Positions 61,066-64,000 of a stretch of 64,000 nucleotides of DNA are shown piece by piece. The notes under the pieces were generated by a model. It was not told the origin of the DNA. It ran no database searches and saw only the letters and a program-made list of their open reading frames with translations. This DNA comes from Paraburkholderia graminis C4D1M (lineage in GTDB: Bacteria > Pseudomonadota > Gammaproteobacteria > Burkholderiales > Burkholderiaceae). Location of the stretch: assembly GCF_000172415.1 (NCBI RefSeq), contig NZ_ABLD01000011.1, positions 62,001 through 126,000 on the forward strand, written 5' to 3'. A program made the translations under genes and the position numbers. Positions within the stretch are counted from its first letter, which is position 1. Each line of letters starts with the position of its first letter.

Positions 61066-62622
61066 ATGCCTTTACTGACTGCCACAGGAATCACGCGGCG
61101 CTATGGCGGCGTGGTCGCGCTCGATAACGTCAGCATCGAAGTGAATGCCGGTGAAGTGCTCGGTTTGCTCGGCGCGAACGGCTCCGGCAAGTCGACGCTG
61201 TCGAGCATTCTTGCCGGCGACAATCGGCCCGACGCGGGCACGCTTTCGCTCGACTCGCATCGTCTGCCGCCCGGCGAGCCGCGTGCGGCTCGCGCGGCGG
61301 GCATTGCGATCGCGCATCAGCATCCGGGGCTCGCACCCGATCTGCCGGTCTGGGAGAACGTGTTTCTCGGCGCGGAAATGTGCCGGCGTGGGCGCTTTCT
61401 CAATCGCACGGCGGCAAGGCGGCGCGCGGCGCAGTTGCTCTCGAGCCTGCGTGCCGGCTGGAACCTGGACCTTCCCGCGGGGCAACTCTCTGTCGCGGAT
61501 CAGCAGCTCGTTGAAATAGCCAAGGCGCTGGCGCTCGAACCGCGCGTGCTGATCTTCGACGAACCGACGGCTGCGCTCGCCGCCGCCGAAGTCGAGAGCC
61601 TGATGCGCGTGATCCGCGCACTGGCCGCGCGCGGCACAGCGATCGTGTTCATCTCGCATCGAATGGCGGAAATTCAGGCGCTGTGCGATCGCGTGATGGT
61701 GTTGTGCAACGGAAGGCATGCCGGCGAAATTCCGGTGCAAGGCAAGCTCGACGAAGCGCGCGTGCTTGCGTGGATGGGCGGCGCCGCTGACGTGGATATG
61801 CACGGTGAAAGTGCGGCCGCTCGCCGGCATTCGCAACACAGTCCGCGCATGAGTGCCGTGATTACAGCTAGCGCGCCCAACGACATCAGCCCTATCGCGT
61901 TGAGCGCGCGTGGCCTGCGCGCCGGCGCCCGCCTGCGCGGCGTGGAGTTCGAATTGCGGCAAGGCGAAATACTCGGCGTGGCCGGACTGCAAGGACACGG
62001 CCAGGAAGAATTGCTCGATGCGCTCGCCGGATATCGCAAGCTCGATGATGGCGAGATAACGCTCGACGGTGCACCGATCGCTGTCCGCTCGCCGCGTGAG
62101 ATGATCGACGCGGGCGTGTGTCTGGTGCCGAACGATCGGCATCGGCAGGGACTGTGGCTCGATCATTCGGTCGAGTTCAATCTCGCGCAAGTGGCGGCCA
62201 ATTTTCAGCGCGAGCCGTGGCGTTTGCGAAGTGCTTCCATTCGCCAGTTGGTCGATTTTGCCGTGAAGCGTCTGCGGATCAAGACGTCCGACGCGCGACA
62301 ACCGGTGCGTGCGCTGTCGGGCGGCAATCAGCAAAAGGTCGTGATAGGCCGCTGGCTCGATCGCCGAATCAAGGTGCTGCTGCTGAGCGATCCGACCAAG
62401 GGCGTCGATGTGATCGCGCGCAAGGAGATCTACGAAGCGATCGGCGCGCTGACCGAAGCGGGCGCGGCCGCGATCGTCTACGCATCCGACACCGATGAAC
62501 TGCTCGCCGTTTGCGACCGCCTGATCGTGATGTACGAAGGCCGCGTGGTCGCGCAACTCGAAGGACCCGACATGAACGAAGCCCGCGTCATGAGCGCGCT
62601 GTTCGGCAGGAGCGCCGCATGA
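61066..62622 (+). CDS. ribose-type ABC transporter, tandem ATPase (RbsA-like)
   Basis: A 518-residue protein with two fused ATPase domains. The first has Walker A (GANGSGKST) and Walker B (VLIFDEPTAAL). The second is degenerate at Walker A (GLQGHGQEE), which is normal for the RbsA/MglA family, and has the signature LSGGNQQK and LLLSDPTKGVD. The linker holds a poorly conserved stretch (around residues 245-275). Its stop overlaps the next ATG by four bases. Confidence 0.92.
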   Translation: MPLLTATGITRRYGGVVALDNVSIEVNAGEVLGLLGANGSGKSTLSSILAGDNRPDAGTLSLDSHRLPPGEPRAARAAGIAIAHQHPGLAPDLPVWENVFLGAEMCRRGRFLNRTAARRRAAQLLSSLRAGWNLDLPAGQLSVADQQLVEIAKALALEPRVLIFDEPTAALAAAEVESLMRVIRALAARGTAIVFISHRMAEIQALCDRVMVLCNGRHAGEIPVQGKLDEARVLAWMGGAADVDMHGESAAARRHSQHSPRMSAVITASAPNDISPIALSARGLRAGARLRGVEFELRQGEILGVAGLQGHGQEELLDALAGYRKLDDGEITLDGAPIAVRSPREMIDAGVCLVPNDRHRQGLWLDHSVEFNLAQVAANFQREPWRLRSASIRQLVDFAVKRLRIKTSDARQPVRALSGGNQQKVVIGRWLDRRIKVLLLSDPTKGVDVIARKEIYEAIGALTEAGAAAIVYASDTDELLAVCDRLIVMYEGRVVAQLEGPDMNEARVMSALFGRSAA

Positions 62623-63625
62623 AAGCCGGCCTGACCGAACGACTTCAGCCTGCGCGCGAGCAGCCCGTCCACGGTTTGCGTCAATGCATTCACGCGATCA
62701 CGTCACGCAACAGCAGTGCGTTGCCGGGCGTCGCGATGCTGCTGATCGTGCTGGCCTGCAATGCGTTTCTTCAGCCCGATTTCTTCAGCGCCGATTCGCT
62801 GTCGAGCAACCTGCAAACGCGGCGCCCGTGATTCTCGTCTGCATGGCGCAGGCGGTGATCGTGCTGCTCGGCGAGCTGGATCTTTCAGTGGGGTCCGGGA
62901 TCTCGCTGATCAATTGCGTGCTCGCCGCGGTGCCGTCGCTCACCGGCTGGGGCACGGCGGCGACCTGCGTCGCGGCGCTTGTCATCGCGGTTGCGGCGGG
63001 TGTCTGCAACGGCTTGCTGGTCGGCTACCTGCGGCAAAGCGCGCTGATCGCGACGTTCGCCACCGGCGCGATCTGGTTCGGCGGCGCCCTGCTGCTGATG
63101 CCGCAGCCCGGCGGCGCAGTGCCGGAAATACTCGGCGAGTGGTTTGCGATGCGCGTCGGCGTGTTTCCGCTTGCGGCCATTCCGGTGCTCGCGGCGTGCG
63201 CGTTGTGGGCGCTGCTGCAACGTCATCGCTTCGGACGCCGATTGATCGCGACCGGCAGTTCGGCGGATGCGGTGTTCAAGTCCGGCGTCGATACGCGGCT
63301 TGTCAAGCTGCTCGGCTATGTGCTCGCGTGGCTGTTCGTGTTCGGCGCGGCGCTTTGCATCTCCGCGCAAACCTCGTCGGGCGATGCGCGCCTCGGCTTG
63401 CCGTACACGTTGAATTCGGTGGCAGCGGTCGTGATCGGCGGGATTTCGCTCGCGGGCGGACGCGGCTCGATGCTCGGCGCGATCTGCGGCGCGCTGGTGC
63501 TCGTGCTGATCGGCAACGTCGTCTACTTCGCGGGCATTCCGAGCAACTATCAGGAAGTGTTCAAGGGCGCGGTGATTCTGCTCGCGCTCGGTTGCACTTT
63601 CATCGGCGCGAGGAAACCGGCATGA
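62619..63625 (+). pseudogene. frameshifted RbsC-like ABC permease
   Basis: The gene starts at 62619 inside the ATPase stop and reads through LACNAFLQPDFFSADSLSSN to a stop at 62829. From about 62821 another frame continues the protein without a break (APVILVCMAQAVIVLLGELD, then ISLAGGRGSMLGA) to 63625. Adding one G after ACG at 62816-62818 gives a 335-residue RbsC-type permease with LQTAAPVILV, matching the family's second helix start. The current form would lack the first helix if translated from an internal start. True mutation or sequencing error. Confidence 0.8.
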
Positions 63626-64000
63626 GCGCGACGCTGACTTCCCGGCGCATGTTGCTGCTGGTGCTCGTCGTTCTCGTGATGGTCGGCGGACAGTGGGCGG
63701 TGCCCGGCTTTACGAACGCGGACCAGTTGGGCAACCAGTTGAAGATTGCCACTTTCCTCGGCCTCTTCGGCATCTCGCAGACGCTCGCGATGATGGCCGG
63801 CGGCCAGGGGCTCGACCTCTCGGTCGGCGCGGTCGCGACGTTGGGCGGGATCATCGGCGCGGCGGTGATCAATGTGGGGCCAGCGGGTTTGCCCGTTGGC
63901 TTGCCGCTCGCGTTTTTTGCGGCGGCGTTGTGCGGCGCGGTGGTCGGTGTGATCAACGGTTGCGGGATCACGGTGTTCAAAGTGCCGCCGCTGGTGATGA
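63622..64000 (+). CDS. second RbsC-type permease, cut by the window end
   Basis: Starts with ATG 63622 overlapping the previous stop and continues to the last base without a stop, giving 126 residues. QTLAMMAGGQGLDLSVGAVA is the usual RbsC motif. It is a distinct gene from the preceding permease, so the pore is probably a heterodimer; that may soften the loss if the first permease is really broken. Confidence 0.85.
   Translation, partial: MSATLTSRRMLLLVLVVLVMVGGQWAVPGFTNADQLGNQLKIATFLGLFGISQTLAMMAGGQGLDLSVGAVATLGGIIGAAVINVGPAGLPVGLPLAFFAAALCGAVVGVINGCGITVFKVPPLVM

Noticed and set aside
1..64000. CRISPR array, tRNA, rRNA, integrase or insertion sequence
   Set aside because: I found no regular repeat-spacer series, no cloverleaf-like genes and no transposase or recombinase motifs by reading. 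A covariance-model search would be decisive for small RNAs.

Overview
The window is chromosomal sequence from a GC-rich betaproteobacterium, most likely Burkholderiaceae of the Paraburkholderia/Caballeronia type. That assignment is inferred from strong G/C third-position bias, dense LysR/ABC/MFS catabolic clusters, and the families present (IlvD-type pentonate dehydratase, guanidine carboxylase operon, sulfonate-type ABC clusters). I see no rRNA, tRNA, CRISPR array, phage or intact insertion sequence. It is an accessory-metabolism stretch: separate catabolic modules, most with their own regulator and recognisable operators.

Layout. (1) 0.2-8.9 kb: a small membrane protein, an MFS carrier, then a sulfonate/taurine-type ABC transporter with an FMN-dependent monooxygenase of the NtaA/DszA type, a TauD-like dioxygenase and a MEKHLA protein; together a probable organosulfur scavenging unit. 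(2) 9.0-19.0 kb: a guanidine assimilation operon. It starts with a candidate NtrC site, a candidate sigma-54 promoter and a clear guanidine-I (ykkC) riboswitch, followed by an ABC transporter, the two DUF1989 proteins that form carboxyguanidine deiminase, a biotin-dependent (urea/)guanidine carboxylase and allophanate hydrolase. (3) 19.0-25.0 kb: a pentonate pathway (XylX-like and XylD-like dehydratases), a LacI-family repressor, an ACS-type MFS importer and three copies of a TGTTATCGGTAACA-type operator. (4) 25.0-28.3 kb: a frameshifted small gene, a LysR/SDR pair and a second LysR gene. (5) 28.5-36.9 kb: a putrescine-type ABC transporter, a multi-subunit flavin/2Fe-2S amine or opine oxidase and a RidA protein. 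(6) 37.0-39.2 kb: an F420-type reductase, an SDR and a divergent TetR with twin operators. (7) 39.3-44.4 kb: a second sulfonate-type cluster (SsuD-like, SfnB/DszC-like, ABC genes). (8) 44.6-49.5 kb: two GT2 glycosyltransferases, an unknown protein and a 695-residue HAD-like protein, of visibly lower GC and probably acquired. (9) 50.1-54.8 kb: HxlR/MFS and TetR/amidase pairs with paired operators, and a VOC protein. (10) 55.0-64.0 kb: a ketopantoate-reductase-like enzyme, a FadR-type regulator and an unassigned catabolic operon (FAH-family hydrolase, alpha/beta hydrolase, amidohydrolase, ribose-type ABC transporter). One permease of that transporter is frameshifted and the last gene runs off the window.

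How it works together (inference): the modules bring in sulfur (two clusters), nitrogen (guanidine, amines/opines, amides) and carbon (pentonates, an unknown ring or amide compound) from unusual substrates, as expected of a soil or rhizosphere generalist. The best-supported highlights are the stacked NtrC / sigma-54 / guanidine-riboswitch control of the guanidine operon, the operator sets that tie each regulator to its target, and two single-base frameshifts that each become a normal protein when one base is restored.
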